A stretch of DNA of 64,000 nt from Pseudomonas sp. R28(2017) (GCF_002112505.1 NZ_NEHW01000003.1:248001-312000), one strand, 5' to 3'. Shown: positions 1 to 9,008, numbered from the stretch's first letter. Numbers and translations: made by a program. Notes: generated by a model not told the origin, from the sequence alone.

Positions 1-1289
1 TCCGAGGCCTTGGCCAGCTGGCGCGCGGTGTTCTGCGTGTCCTGCACCGCAGCGGCGACCTGCTCGGCGCTGTGGTTGATGGTGGCCACCAGGTCACGCA
101 GTTGGTCGACCGAGTAGTTGATCGAGTCGGCGATGGCGCCGGTGAAGTCTTCGGTTACCGACACGGTGACGGTCAGGTCGCCGTCGGCCAGCTCTTCGAT
201 TTCATCGAGCAGGCGCATGATCGCCTGCTGGTTGCGCTCGTTCTTTTCCGCGGTTTCCTGCAACTGGCGGTGGGTGGTGCGGACCATCACCAGGCCGATC
301 AGGATGATCGAAGCCAGCGCCAGCAGGCCCAGCGCGTAACCGCCCACGGTATCCAGGGTGCGGCCACTGGCCAGGTTCTCGAAACCGTTGGCCAAATGCG
401 AGGCTTCATCGAGCAGGGTCTGCGACAGGCTGAAGATGTTGCCGGCCGCTTCGCGTACGCGGAACAGCTCGGGCGAGGTTTCGAGGATTTCATCGACGGA
501 ACCTGCCACGAACTGGAACAGTTCGGCGATTTCCGCCAGGCGGGCGCGGGCGTCCGCATCCTCGACGCGGGTCACCTGGATCGCCGGGTTGCCGCCCAGC
601 ATGCCCTCGAGCACCTGGCCGAAGCGGCTGGCATCGCGGCCGAAGGTATCGGCAGCCTGCGCCGCCGTATCGTCGCCGGCCAGCACGGTGTTGACCGAAC
701 CGAGAATGCGTTCGGCCAGCAGAAGCTGACGTTGGGCCACCACCACCTGGTTGGCCGGAGCACCGCTCTGCAGCAGGATCTCGACCACCTTTTCGTACTC
801 GACCTGCAGCTGCGGCACGGTTTCGGCGAGGGTCGCCGCCACCTGGTGCAACGACAGCACGGTCTGTTCACTGGCCAGAATGGTGTCGGTGTTCTTGCGC
901 AGGTTATCCCAGTCCTGGCGCACCGCTTCCATTTCATCGCGGACCGCGGCCGGCGCCGCCGGCAGGCCGGTGGACTTGTCGCCTTCGCGCAGGTAGCCCC
1001 AGCGCCGCTCGAAATCATTGCGCGCATCCGACAGCAGCTTGAACGCCAGGGCCTTGCCCGCCGCCGCCTCGGTGGCGTTCTTGGCGATGCGCTGGGACAA
1101 CACCCGCAGCTCGCCGGCGTGGCCGATGTACTGCTTGTCGTGGTTGGCCTGGGTGTTGAGGTAGGCGAAGTTGGCGAACAGCAGGATGATCGACAGGATC
1201 AGGATCACGAACAGCACGGTGATCTGCACGATGCTGCGCGTGCGTGGGGTCATGCTGGCGGGGGCGACGGGGGTGGCCGGCTTGTTCAC
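1..1289 (-). CDS. pilJ: PilJ, type IV pilus methyl-accepting chemotaxis protein (3' end outside window)
   Basis: This is the chemoreceptor of the Pil-Chp system, which controls type IV pili and twitching through a CheA-like kinase. The visible N-terminal part is about 429 codons. It starts GTG-AAC-AAG, has a first membrane segment (IVQITVLFVILILSIILLF) near residues 19-37, a long periplasmic helical region, a second membrane segment (LGLLALASIILIGLVMV), and then the start of HAMP and signalling sequence. The GTG start lies 11 bases after the pilI stop and follows an AGGA-like ribosome site. The C-terminal signalling hairpin is cut off by the window edge. The family and the neighbours pilG, pilH and pilI make the call safe. 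Confidence 0.93.
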   Translation of the reverse strand, partial: MNKPATPVAPASMTPRTRSIVQITVLFVILILSIILLFANFAYLNTQANHDKQYIGHAGELRVLSQRIAKNATEAAAGKALAFKLLSDARNDFERRWGYLREGDKSTGLPAAPAAVRDEMEAVRQDWDNLRKNTDTILASEQTVLSLHQVAATLAETVPQLQVEYEKVVEILLQSGAPANQVVVAQRQLLLAERILGSVNTVLAGDDTAAQAADTFGRDASRFGQVLEGMLGGNPAIQVTRVEDADARARLAEIAELFQFVAGSVDEILETSPELFRVREAAGNIFSLSQTLLDEASHLANGFENLASGRTLDTVGGYALGLLALASIILIGLVMVRTTHRQLQETAEKNERNQQAIMRLLDEIEELADGDLTVTVSVTEDFTGAIADSINYSVDQLRDLVATINHSAEQVAAAVQDTQNTARQLAKAS

Positions 1290-1300
1290 GTTCGAAAGTC

Positions 1301-1855
1301 CTATAGCGCCACGTCAAGAAAACCCGGCGCCTGGGCCAGGGCGAAGGGGCTGAAGATCGCCCAGTTGCGTTCACGCGGGAAGTGCCCCTGCACGAAGCGG
1401 GCAGCCGCCCGCAACAGCGGTTGCGGTGGCGACAGTTCCAGGCTGCTCAGGGCGAAATGCTGCAGGCCCAGCACCTCGTCGACCAGCAGGCCGACGAACA
1501 GGTCTTCGTGGTCCAGCACCAGCACCCGCCGCTGTTTGCCTGGCGCGGCAGGGCCAAGGCCGAAGAAACTGCTCAGGTCCATCACCGGCAGCAACCGGCC
1601 GCGCAGGTTGGCCACGCCGCATACCCACGGCTGCACGCCAGGCACGCGGCTGCTGCGCGGCTCGCGCAGTACTTCGGCGACCTCGCCCATGGGCGCGACA
1701 AACCACTGCCCGGCGATGCGAAAACCGATGCCGCTCCATTGCTGCAGGCGGGTGTCCTGCGGCGGCTGGTCGGCCACCAGCAGGCGGCAGCGCCGGTCGA
1801 TGTCCAGCAACAGCTCGAAGGCGGTCAGCGACGCGCCCTGCGGGCGGGTGGTCAA
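1301..1855 (-). CDS. pilI: PilI, CheW-like adaptor of the Pil-Chp system
   Basis: PilI couples the PilJ receptor to the ChpA histidine kinase. The protein is 184 residues and is one CheW-like domain, seen in segments such as GEVAEVLREP, GVANLRGRLLPVMDL and VLDHEDLFVGLLVDEV. Those hydrophobic strands and the N-L-R-G turn are typical of CheW folds. The gene overlaps the pilH stop by four bases (ATGA type) and is followed after 11 bases by pilJ, so translation is probably coupled along pilG-H-I-J. There is no membrane segment, so it is cytoplasmic. CheW-like proteins are similar to one another, and the PilI name rests on context. Confidence 0.93.
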   Translation of the reverse strand: MTTRPQGASLTAFELLLDIDRRCRLLVADQPPQDTRLQQWSGIGFRIAGQWFVAPMGEVAEVLREPRSSRVPGVQPWVCGVANLRGRLLPVMDLSSFFGLGPAAPGKQRRVLVLDHEDLFVGLLVDEVLGLQHFALSSLELSPPQPLLRAAARFVQGHFPRERNWAIFSPFALAQAPGFLDVAL

Positions 1856-2217
1856 GCGCCCAGTACTTCTTTGAGCTTGGCGATCAGCGCGTCTTCTTCC
1901 ACCGGTTTGGTCAGGAAGTCACGGGCGCCCTGGCGCGTGGCCCAGATGCGGTCGGTTTCCTGGTCCTTGGTGGTCACCACCACCACGGGGATGGCGCTGG
2001 TTTCCGGGTCCTTGCTCAGCTGGCGGGTGGCCTGGAAGCCGTTCATGCCGGGCATGACGATGTCCATCAGCACCGCATCGGGCTTTTCCTGGCGGGCCAG
2101 GGCCACGCCGTCGGCACCGTTGCTGGCCTTGAGCACCTGGTGACCGTGCTTTTCCAGCCATTCGGTCAATCTGTACATCTCTGTCGGCGAGTCGTCGACA
2201 ATCAGAACTCGGGCCAT
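1852..2217 (-). CDS. pilH: PilH, single-domain response regulator of twitching motility
   Basis: This is a 121-residue stand-alone CheY-like receiver domain. The acidic pocket is D8-D9 (VLIVDDS), the phosphoacceptor is D52 (VLMDIVMPG), the switch threonine is T82 or T83, and the invariant lysine is K104 (FLTKP). There is no output domain. In the Pil-Chp system PilH opposes PilG and is linked to pilus retraction or to acting as a phosphate sink. It sits 46 bases after pilG and overlaps pilI by four bases. All residues needed for phosphorylation are present. Confidence 0.95.
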   Translation of the reverse strand: MARVLIVDDSPTEMYRLTEWLEKHGHQVLKASNGADGVALARQEKPDAVLMDIVMPGMNGFQATRQLSKDPETSAIPVVVVTTKDQETDRIWATRQGARDFLTKPVEEDALIAKLKEVLGA

Positions 2218-2263
2218 GCTGTTTCCCCATCAGGAAATTGAAGGCCGCGCCTGCGCGGCGCGG

Positions 2264-2665
2264 TCAGGGTGCGGGTTGTTCGGGCGCGGCGAAACCGGGC
2301 ACATGGGCCCTGATCGCGTCGAGCAGTTCTTCCTTGCTGAATGGTTTGGTCAGGAACTGGTCGGAACCGACCACCCGGCCGCGGGCCTTGTCGAACAGGC
2401 CATCGCGAGACGACAGGAGAATCACCGGGATGTCCTTGAAGGCACTGTTGTGCTTGATCACCGCACAGGTCTGATAACCGTCCAGACGCGGCATCAGCAC
2501 GTCGACGAAGATGATCTGCGGCTGGTGGTCGATGATCTTGGCCAGGGCATCGAAGCCGTCACTGGCAGTGATCACCTCGCAGCCCGCTTCGCCGAGCAAC
2601 ATCTGCGCGGTGCGGCGGATCGTGCGGGAATCGTCGATCACCATCACCTTCAGGGGCTGTTCCAT
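2264..2665 (-). CDS. pilG: PilG, single-domain response regulator of pilus extension
   Basis: This is a CheY-like receiver of 133 residues with D11-D12 in the acidic pocket, D55 as phosphoacceptor (IIFVDVLMPRLDGYQ) and K107 (FLTKPFS). PilG is the Pil-Chp output regulator that promotes pilus extension and cAMP signalling in pseudomonads. The start is the ATG before EQPLKVMV, which matches known PilG proteins; an in-frame ATG five codons upstream is less likely. It is the first gene of the minus-strand cluster, and a gap of about 200 bases separates it from the divergent gshB, which should hold both promoters. Confidence 0.95.
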   Translation of the reverse strand: MEQPLKVMVIDDSRTIRRTAQMLLGEAGCEVITASDGFDALAKIIDHQPQIIFVDVLMPRLDGYQTCAVIKHNSAFKDIPVILLSSRDGLFDKARGRVVGSDQFLTKPFSKEELLDAIRAHVPGFAAPEQPAP

Positions 2666-2861
2666 AAGTTGCGCTACCATCGCTGCACGGTGTGGGCGGC
2701 AAGCCGCTGATGGCTTGCAGCTTGAAGCTGAGGGCATTTTTAGCACACTCCGGGGGCCCATTCCATCTGCCGCCCCCTTGACCCGCGGCGTTCACAGCGC
2801 CACCCTGAGCCACTTTTCTTTCGATTCACCGCGGCCACGGGCCGCCAAGAGGAACCACCCC

Positions 2862-3815
2862 ATGAGCGTTCGCCTCGGCATTGTCATGGACCCGATCGCG
2901 TCCATCTCCTACAAGAAGGACAGCTCGCTGGCCATGCTGCTGGCCGCCCAGGCCCGCGGCTGGGAGCTGTTCTACATGGAGCAGCGCGACCTCTACCTGG
3001 GCGCCGGCCAGGCCCGCGCCCAGATGCGCCCACTGAAGGTGTTCGCCGACCCGGCGCGCTGGTTCGAGCTGGGCGAGGAGCAAGACAGCGCCCTGGCCGA
3101 GCTGGACGTGGTGCTGATGCGCAAGGATCCGCCCTTCGACATGGAGTTCGTCTACAGCACCTACCTGCTGGAGCAGGCCGAGCGCGAAGGCGTGCTGGTG
3201 GTCAACCGCCCGCAGAGCCTGCGCGACTGCAACGAAAAACTGTTCGCCACCCAGTTCCCGCAGTGCATGGCTCCGACCCTTGTCAGCCGCCGCGTCGACA
3301 TCCTGCGCGAGTTCGCCAACAGCCGTGGCGACGTGATCCTCAAGCCGCTGGACGGCATGGGCGGTGCCTCGGTGTTCCGCCACCGCAAGGACGACCCCAA
3401 CCTGTCGGTAATCCTGGAGACGCTGACCCAGCACGGCACCCAGCAGATCATGGCCCAGGAATACCTGCCGCAGATCGTCGACGGCGACAAGCGTATCCTG
3501 ATGATCGACGGTGAGCCGGTCGACTACTGCCTGGCCCGTATCCCCGCCAGTGGCGAAACCCGTGGCAACCTGGCTGCCGGTGGCCGCGGCGAAGCCCGCC
3601 CGCTGACCGAGCGCGACCGCTGGATCGCCGCCCAGGTCGGCCCGTCCCTGCGTGAAAAGGGCCTGCTGTTCGTCGGCCTCGACGTGATCGGCGACTACCT
3701 CACGGAAATCAACGTCACCAGCCCCACCTGCATCCGCGAGATCGACGCGGCCTACAACACCGATATCGGTGGCAAGCTGATGGATGCCATTGATCGCCAG
3801 CTCAAGGCGCGCTGA
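2862..3815 (+). CDS. gshB: Glutathione synthetase
   Basis: GshB joins gamma-glutamylcysteine and glycine with ATP, the second step of glutathione synthesis in the cytoplasm. The protein is 317 residues, the usual prokaryotic length, and begins MSVRLGIVMDPI. An ATP-grasp core is visible: LKPLDGMGGASVFR (glycine-rich loop), QEYLPQI, DKRILMIDGEPV, and LLFVGLDVIGDYLTEINVTSP with the metal-binding glutamate and asparagine. The start is preceded by AGAGGA at good spacing, so upstream in-frame ATGs were ignored. The order pilG-gshB-tonB3-yqgE is a conserved Pseudomonas arrangement. Confidence 0.97.
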   Translation: MSVRLGIVMDPIASISYKKDSSLAMLLAAQARGWELFYMEQRDLYLGAGQARAQMRPLKVFADPARWFELGEEQDSALAELDVVLMRKDPPFDMEFVYSTYLLEQAEREGVLVVNRPQSLRDCNEKLFATQFPQCMAPTLVSRRVDILREFANSRGDVILKPLDGMGGASVFRHRKDDPNLSVILETLTQHGTQQIMAQEYLPQIVDGDKRILMIDGEPVDYCLARIPASGETRGNLAAGGRGEARPLTERDRWIAAQVGPSLREKGLLFVGLDVIGDYLTEINVTSPTCIREIDAAYNTDIGGKLMDAIDRQLKAR

Positions 3816-3906
3816 CCGCCGACGCGGAGCAAATGCGCGGAGTGGGGTATGATGCCGGTCCTTTTCGACTGAGCTGCTGCCCCGCCCTGCGGTTGCTGGA
3901 TACCCG

Positions 3907-4812
3907 ATGACGCTGCCTGCCGACATCCCCGCCGACCTGCTGCCCCCGCGCGTTCGCCCGGTGGACCGGCTTGGCTTTACCCTGTTCCTGGCTGCCCTGG
4001 TGCACCTGGCGCTGATCCTTGGCGTCGGTTTTACCGTGGTCAAACCTGCGGAAATCCGCCAGACCATGGACATCACCCTGGCCACCTTCAAAAGCGAGAA
4101 AGCGCCGCAGAAGGCTGATTTCCAGGCTCAGGACAACCAGCAAGGCAGCGGTACCCTGGAAAAGAAGGCGGTACCCACCACAACAGAAGTGGCGCCATTC
4201 CAGGACAGCAAGATCAACAAGGTCACCCCGCCTCCTGCGGCCAAGCCCGAGGTGGCACCGCCGCCCACGCCAGAGAAGTCCGCAGTGGCGACCAAGGCGC
4301 CAAAAGCGCAGAAGGTCGAGCCCAAGCCGAAGGAAAGCAAGCCCCAGCCCAAGCCAGCGGCGGCCACGCCGGACTTCGACAGTTCGCAACTGTCGAGCCA
4401 GATCGCCAGCCTCGAGGCGGAGCTTTCCAACGAACAGCAGATGTACGCCAAGCGCCCGCGCATTCACCGCCTGAATGCGGCATCGACCATGCGCGACAAG
4501 GGTGCCTGGTACAAGGAAGAGTGGCGCAAGAAGGTCGAGCGGGTGGGTAACCTGAACTACCCGGACGAGGCACGCCGGCAGCAGATCTACGGCAACTTGC
4601 GGATGATGGTGTCGATCAACCGCGATGGCTCGCTGTATGAGGTGCTGGTGCTGGAGTCGTCCGGGCAACCGGTGCTGGACCAGGCGGCGCAGCGTATCGT
4701 GCGGCTGGCGGCGCCCTTTGCGCCGTTTACCGGGGACCTGGCCGAGTTTGACCGGCTGGAGATCATCCGCACCTGGCGCTTTGCCCGCGGCGACCGCCTG
4801 TCCAGTAACTGA
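3907..4812 (+). CDS. tonB3: TonB-family energy transducer (TonB3-like)
   Basis: This 301-residue protein has the TonB layout. A short cytoplasmic N-terminus is followed by one membrane anchor (LFLAALVHLALILGVGFTVV, about residues 26-45), a long Lys/Pro-rich periplasmic spacer (about 90-155), and a C-terminal TonB domain with YPDEARRQQIYGNLRM, a G-S-L-Y-E-V strand and a final TWRF. TonB proteins pass energy from ExbB-ExbD to outer-membrane receptors. Its place between gshB and yqgE matches P. aeruginosa tonB3, which has been linked to twitching. No exbB or exbD lies nearby, so its partner is elsewhere. Confidence 0.85.
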   Translation: MTLPADIPADLLPPRVRPVDRLGFTLFLAALVHLALILGVGFTVVKPAEIRQTMDITLATFKSEKAPQKADFQAQDNQQGSGTLEKKAVPTTTEVAPFQDSKINKVTPPPAAKPEVAPPPTPEKSAVATKAPKAQKVEPKPKESKPQPKPAAATPDFDSSQLSSQIASLEAELSNEQQMYAKRPRIHRLNAASTMRDKGAWYKEEWRKKVERVGNLNYPDEARRQQIYGNLRMMVSINRDGSLYEVLVLESSGQPVLDQAAQRIVRLAAPFAPFTGDLAEFDRLEIIRTWRFARGDRLSSN

Positions 4813-4824
4813 TCCGACGGCCCT

Positions 4825-4904
4825 TTCGCGGGCAAGCCCGCTCCCACAGGACCCCGCAATTGCCAGGCTTGCGGTGACCCTGTGGGAGCGGGCGCGCCCG
4901 CGAA
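4825..4904. repeat. REP palindrome pair (short form), downstream of tonB3
   Basis: There are two facing copies of the Pseudomonas REP unit. The left copy reads TTCGCGGGCAAGCCCGCTCC and the right copy is its reverse complement with a small change (GCGCGCC core). They are separated by about 28 bases. The pair lies between tonB3 and yqgE. Confidence 0.9.
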
Positions 4905-4971
4905 GAGGCCGGCAAAAACGACACAAATCCGCACCTTGTCAGTCTCGCCACCTGGCGCCACACTATCCCCC

Positions 4972-5541
4972 ATGAAAACCCTCACACCGAGCTACCTCAA
5001 GCATCAGTTCCTGATCGCCATGCCGCACATGGCCGATCCGAACTTCGCCCAGACCCTCACGTACATCGTCGAGCACAACGCCAATGGCGCCATGGGCCTG
5101 GTGGTCAACCGACCGCAGGAGCTGAACCTGGCCGACATTCTCGAGCAGTTGCGCCCGAACGAGGTACCACCGGCCAGCACCTTGCAGGTGCCCATCTACC
5201 AGGGTGGCCCGGTGCAGACCGACCGAGGTTTCGTGCTGCACAGCAGCGAATGCAGCTACCAGGCCACCGTCGAGCTGCAGGGCCTGTCGCTGTCCACGTC
5301 ACAGGACGTGCTGTTCGCCATCGCCGAAGGCGTAGGGCCGCAGCAAAGCCTGATCACCCTGGGCTATGCCGGCTGGGAAGCCGGCCAGCTGGAAGCCGAA
5401 CTGGCCGACAACGCCTGGCTCAACTGCCCGTTCGACCCGGACATCCTCTTCGCCATGGATAGCGAACAGCGCCTGGGCGCCGCGGCCCGCAGCCTGGGCA
5501 TCAACCTCAGCCTGCTGACCAGCCAGGCGGGGCACGCCTGA
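4972..5541 (+). CDS. yqgE: YqgE/AlgH family protein (UPF0301)
   Basis: This is a 189-residue soluble protein of the YqgE/AlgH family, recognised by YLKHQFLIAMPHMADPNF at the N-terminus, NGAMGLVVNRP and YQGGPVQTDRGFVLH. The biochemical role of the family is not settled; in some pseudomonads the name AlgH came from a link to alginate regulation. The stop overlaps the start of ruvX by one base (TGATG), so the pair is translationally coupled, as in many proteobacteria. The chosen ATG matches family starts; the ribosome site is weak. Confidence 0.93.
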   Translation: MKTLTPSYLKHQFLIAMPHMADPNFAQTLTYIVEHNANGAMGLVVNRPQELNLADILEQLRPNEVPPASTLQVPIYQGGPVQTDRGFVLHSSECSYQATVELQGLSLSTSQDVLFAIAEGVGPQQSLITLGYAGWEAGQLEAELADNAWLNCPFDPDILFAMDSEQRLGAAARSLGINLSLLTSQAGHA

Positions 5542-5978
5542 TGGCACCACTCCACCAAGAGTTGCGCTTACTGCTGGGTTTCGACTACGGCACCAAACAG
5601 ATCGGCGTGGCCGTCGGCCAGGTGGTGACCGGCCAGGCCCGCGAGCTGTGCACCCTGAAGGCGCAGAACGGCGTGCCGGATTGGGCCCAGGTGGAAAAGC
5701 TCATAGCTGAATGGAAGCCCGATGCCATCGTCGTCGGCCTGCCGCTGAACATGGACGGCACACCGAGCGAGATGAGCGAGCGCGCAGAAAAGTTCGCACG
5801 CCGCCTCAATGGCCGCTTCAACCTGCCCGTGCACACCCACGACGAACGCCTGACCACCTTCGAGGCCAAGGGCGAACGCCTGGCCCGTGGCGGCCAGCGC
5901 GGCAGCTACCGTGACAACCCAGTCGACGCCATCGCCGCCGCCCTGCTGCTGCAAGGCTGGCTGGAGGCCAATACCTGA
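5541..5978 (+). CDS. ruvX: Putative pre-16S rRNA nuclease / Holliday junction resolvase-like, YqgF
   Basis: This is a 145-residue RNase H-fold protein. The family motif [14 protein letters not shown] carries the first catalytic aspartate (D14), [10 protein letters not shown] follows, and a late acidic residue lies in [13 protein letters not shown]. YqgF was named as a resolvase but is now mainly linked to maturation of the 16S rRNA 5' end. Its start overlaps the yqgE stop. The length and all three acidic positions look normal. It is followed by a GC-rich leader and pyrR. Confidence 0.93.
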   Translation: MAPLHQELRLLLGFDYGTKQIGVAVGQVVTGQARELCTLKAQNGVPDWAQVEKLIAEWKPDAIVVGLPLNMDGTPSEMSERAEKFARRLNGRFNLPVHTHDERLTTFEAKGERLARGGQRGSYRDNPVDAIAAALLLQGWLEANT

Positions 5979-5996
5979 TCTTTCCGCGTTTGCGTC

Positions 5997-6021
5997 GGGG
6001 CCATCAAAGCGCCCCGGGCGC
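5997..6021 (+). promoter_or_regulatory. Two mutually exclusive GC hairpins in the pyrR leader
   Basis: GGGGC (5997-6001) can pair with GCCCC (6011-6015). GCGCC (6009-6013) can instead pair with GGCGC (6017-6021). The two stems share bases and sit just before the pyrR ribosome site AGGAG (6026-6030). This could be a translational or attenuation switch, but GC-rich DNA makes such stems often by chance. Confidence 0.3.
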
Positions 6022-6037
6022 CCCCAGGAGATACGCA

Positions 6038-6556
6038 ATGAGCCTACCCAATCCCGCCGACCTGATCCGGCAGATGGCTGTCGACCTTCGTGCCCATCTG
6101 GCCCGCCGCAACATCACCGAGCCGCGCTTCATCGGCATCCGCACCGGCGGCGTCTGGGTTGCCCAGGCCCTGCAGCAGGAAATGGCCGACCAGACCCCGC
6201 TGGGCACTCTGGACGTGTCGTTCTATCGCGATGACTTCAGCCAGAACGGCCTGCACCCGCAAGTGCGCCCCTCGGAGCTGCCATTCGAGGTCGAAGGCCA
6301 GCACCTGGTGCTGATCGACGACGTGCTGATGAGCGGTCGCACCATTCGCGCCGCACTCAACGAACTGTTCGATTACGGCCGCCCGGCCAGCGTCACCCTG
6401 GTCTGCCTGCTCGACCTGGATGCCGGCGAACTGCCCATCCGCCCCAATGTGCTTGGCGCCACCCTGTCGCTGGCCGCCCATGAACGGGTAAAATTGACCG
6501 GACCCGCACCGCTCGCCCTCGAGCGCCAGGACCTCGCCACCGCTTCTGCCCTTTAA
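6038..6556 (+). CDS. pyrR: PyrR, pyrimidine operon regulator / uracil phosphoribosyltransferase
   Basis: PyrR is a phosphoribosyltransferase-fold protein of 172 residues. The PRPP-binding motif [16 protein letters not shown] lies at about residues 91-106, and [11 protein letters not shown] forms the N-terminal phosphate loop. In Gram-positives PyrR binds pyr mRNA; in pseudomonads it affects pyr gene expression and may keep uracil phosphoribosyltransferase activity. The start ATG follows AGGAG by seven bases. It lies 13 bases ahead of pyrB, so pyrR-pyrB-pyrC' form one operon. The hairpins just upstream are a possible target, though this is unproven. Confidence 0.95.
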   Translation: MSLPNPADLIRQMAVDLRAHLARRNITEPRFIGIRTGGVWVAQALQQEMADQTPLGTLDVSFYRDDFSQNGLHPQVRPSELPFEVEGQHLVLIDDVLMSGRTIRAALNELFDYGRPASVTLVCLLDLDAGELPIRPNVLGATLSLAAHERVKLTGPAPLALERQDLATASAL

Positions 6557-6569
6557 GAGTCCCCTCGCG

Positions 6570-7574
6570 ATGACGCCAATCGACGCCAAGCGCCCGCTGC
6601 AGCTCAATGATCAGGGCCAGCTGCGCCACTTTCTCTCGCTCGACGGTTTGCCCCGCGAACTGCTCACCGAGATCCTCGACACCGCCGACTCGTTCCTCGA
6701 AGTCGGCGCCCGGGCCGTGAAGAAAGTCCCGTTGCTGCGCGGCAAGACCGTGTGCAACGTGTTCTTCGAGAACTCGACCCGCACCCGCACCACCTTCGAA
6801 CTGGCCGCCCAGCGCCTGTCTGCCGACGTGATCAGCCTGAACGTGTCGACCTCCTCGACCAGCAAGGGCGAGACCCTGTTCGACACCCTGCGCAACCTCG
6901 AAGCCATGGCTGCCGACATGTTCGTCGTGCGCCACTCCGACTCCGGCGCCGCGCACTTCATCGCCGAGCACGTGTGCCCGGACGTCGCCGTGATCAACGG
7001 CGGTGACGGCCGCCACGCACACCCGACCCAGGGCATGCTCGACATGCTCACCATCCGCCGCCACAAGGGCAGCTTCGAGAACCTCTCGGTGGCGATCGTC
7101 GGCGACATCCTGCACTCGCGCGTGGCCCGCTCCGACATGCTCGCGCTGAAGGCCCTGGGCTGCCCGGATATCCGCGTGATCGGCCCGAAGACCCTGATCC
7201 CGATCGGTATCGAGCAGTACGGCGTGAAGGTCTACACCGACCTCGCCGAAGGCCTGAAGGACGTCGACGTGGTGATCATGCTGCGCCTGCAGCGTGAGCG
7301 CATGGCGGGCGGCCTGCTGCCCAGCGAAGGCGAGTTCTACCGCCTGTTCGGCCTGACCACCGCACGCCTGGCCGGCGCCAAGCCCGATGCCATCGTGATG
7401 CACCCGGGCCCGATCAACCGCGGCGTGGAAATCGAATCGGCAGTGGCCGACGGCAAACACTCGGTGATTCTCAACCAGGTCACCTACGGCATCGCCGTGC
7501 GCATGGCCGTGCTGTCCATGGCCATGAGCGGGCAGAACGCGCAACGTCAATTCGACCAGGAGAACGCCCAGTGA
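6570..7574 (+). CDS. pyrB: Aspartate carbamoyltransferase catalytic chain
   Basis: PyrB makes N-carbamoyl-aspartate from carbamoyl phosphate and aspartate, the committed step of pyrimidine synthesis. The 334-residue protein carries the carbamoyl-phosphate loop STRTRTTF (residues 69-76), the HPTQ motif ([12 protein letters not shown]) and HPGPINRG. It has the N-terminal extension typical of Pseudomonas class A enzymes, which form a dodecamer with the inactive PyrC' protein and are inhibited by nucleotides at that N-terminus. The last four bases (GTGA) are also the start of pyrC', which fits one-to-one synthesis of the two chains. Confidence 0.97.
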   Translation: MTPIDAKRPLQLNDQGQLRHFLSLDGLPRELLTEILDTADSFLEVGARAVKKVPLLRGKTVCNVFFENSTRTRTTFELAAQRLSADVISLNVSTSSTSKGETLFDTLRNLEAMAADMFVVRHSDSGAAHFIAEHVCPDVAVINGGDGRHAHPTQGMLDMLTIRRHKGSFENLSVAIVGDILHSRVARSDMLALKALGCPDIRVIGPKTLIPIGIEQYGVKVYTDLAEGLKDVDVVIMLRLQRERMAGGLLPSEGEFYRLFGLTTARLAGAKPDAIVMHPGPINRGVEIESAVADGKHSVILNQVTYGIAVRMAVLSMAMSGQNAQRQFDQENAQ

Positions 7575-8842
7575 CCATCAGCATTCTTGGCGCCCGGGTC
7601 ATCGACCCTGTCAGCGGCCTGGACCAGGTCACCGACCTGCACCTGGACGGCGGGCGCATCGCCGCCATCGGCGCCGCCCCGGCCGGTTTCAGCGCCAGCC
7701 GCACGATCGAGGCTCACGGCCTGATCGCCGCGCCCGGCCTGGTCGACCTCGGCGTCTCGCTGCGCGAGCCGGGCTACAGCCGCAAGGGTTCCATCGCCAG
7801 TGAAACCCGCGCCGCCGTGGCTGGCGGCGTCACCAGCCTGTGCTGCCCACCGCAGACCAAGCCCGTGCTGGACACCTCGGCAGTGGCCGAACTGATCCTC
7901 GACCGTGCCCGCGAAGCCGCCAACAGCAAGGTCTACCCGATCGGCGCCCTGACCAAGGGCCTGGAGGGCGAACAGCTGGCCGAACTGGTTGCCCTGCGTG
8001 ACACCGGTTGCGTGGCCTTCGGCAACGGCCTGAAGGAAATCCCCAACAACCGTACCTTGGCCCGCGCCCTGGAATACGCCGCCACCTTCGACCTGACCGT
8101 GGTGTTCCACTCCCAGGACCGCGACCTGGCCCAGGGTGGCCTGGCCCACGAAGGCGCCATGGCCAGCTTCCTCGGCCTGCCGGGCATCCCGGAAACCGCC
8201 GAGACCGTGGCCCTGGCGCGCAACCTGCTGCTGGTGGAACAGACCGGCGTGCGTGCGCACTTCACCCAGATCACCAGCGCCCGTGGCGCGCGGCTGATCG
8301 AGCAGGCCCAGCAGCTGGGCCTGCCGGTGACGGCCGACGTGGCGCTGTATCAGCTGATCCTCACCGACGAGTCGTTGCGTGAGTTCTCCAGCCTGTACCA
8401 CGTGCAGCCGCCACTGCGCACCGCCGCCGACCGCGACGGCCTGCGCGCGGCGGTGAAATCGGGGGTGATCCAGGCGATCTCCAGCCACCACCAGCCCCAC
8501 GAGCGCGATGCCAAGCTGGCTCCGTTCGGCGCCACCGAACCGGGCATCAGCAGCGTCGAACTGCTGCTGCCGCTGGCCATGACCCTGGTCGAGGACGGCC
8601 TGCTCGACCTGCCGACCCTGCTCGCCCGCCTGAGCAGCGGCCCGGCCAAGGCCATGCGCCTGCCGGCCGGTGAGCTGAAAGTCGGCGGCGCCGCCGACCT
8701 GGTGCTGTTCGACGCCAAGGCCTCGACGATTGCCGGCGAACAATGGCTGTCGCGCGGCGACAACTGCCCGTTCATCGGCCACTGCCTGCCGGCTGCCGTG
8801 CGTTATACCTTGGTCGATGGGCACGTCTGCCACGAGGCCTGA
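7571..8842 (+). CDS. pyrC': PyrC', non-catalytic dihydroorotase-like subunit of ATCase
   Basis: This 423-residue amidohydrolase-fold protein resembles type I dihydroorotase but lacks the metal site. The usual D-x-H-x-H-x-R-E-P-G reads [10 protein letters not shown] here (residues 59-68), so both zinc histidines are replaced by Gly61 and Ser63. The late S-D-H-x-P-H motif reads S-S-H-H-Q-P-H. In Pseudomonas the PyrC' protein has no dihydroorotase activity and is needed to assemble active aspartate carbamoyltransferase with PyrB. The GTG start overlaps the pyrB stop. A true dihydroorotase (pyrC) must be encoded elsewhere in the genome. Confidence 0.93.
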   Translation: MTISILGARVIDPVSGLDQVTDLHLDGGRIAAIGAAPAGFSASRTIEAHGLIAAPGLVDLGVSLREPGYSRKGSIASETRAAVAGGVTSLCCPPQTKPVLDTSAVAELILDRAREAANSKVYPIGALTKGLEGEQLAELVALRDTGCVAFGNGLKEIPNNRTLARALEYAATFDLTVVFHSQDRDLAQGGLAHEGAMASFLGLPGIPETAETVALARNLLLVEQTGVRAHFTQITSARGARLIEQAQQLGLPVTADVALYQLILTDESLREFSSLYHVQPPLRTAADRDGLRAAVKSGVIQAISSHHQPHERDAKLAPFGATEPGISSVELLLPLAMTLVEDGLLDLPTLLARLSSGPAKAMRLPAGELKVGGAADLVLFDAKASTIAGEQWLSRGDNCPFIGHCLPAAVRYTLVDGHVCHEA

Positions 8843-8851
8843 GTAACCTTC

Positions 8852-8932
8852 TTCGCGGGCAAGCCCGCTCCCACAGGATCACCGCAAGCCATGGCCTTGT
8901 GAGCAACCTGTGGGAGCGGGTTTACCCGCGAA
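8852..8932. repeat. REP palindrome pair (short form), downstream of pyrC'
   Basis: A left copy TTCGCGGGCAAGCCCGCTCC is followed after about 30 bases by its inverted copy with a GGTTTACC variation. It fills the gap between the pyr operon and the hslVU promoter. Confidence 0.9.
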
Positions 8933-8981
8933 TGGGCCAACCTCGATAGCCCCGTCGAGCGCGACCATTCATCCCCCCCGG

Positions 8982-9008
8982 TTGAAATCCTTCCCCCCAC
9001 CCCCATAT
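8982..9008 (+). promoter_or_regulatory. Sigma-32 (RpoH) heat-shock promoter for hslVU
   Basis: TTGAAA at 8982-8987 and CCCCATAT at 9001-9008 are separated by 13 bases. This is very close to the RpoH consensus (CTTGAAA, 13-15 bases, CCCCATNT). It sits about 47 bases before the TTG start of hslV, and hslVU is a classical RpoH target in other proteobacteria. Confidence 0.85.

Noticed and set aside
72..1874. Plus-strand open frame of 600 codons at the left edge
   Set aside because: It is opposite pilJ and pilI, both of which have complete family motifs on the minus strand.
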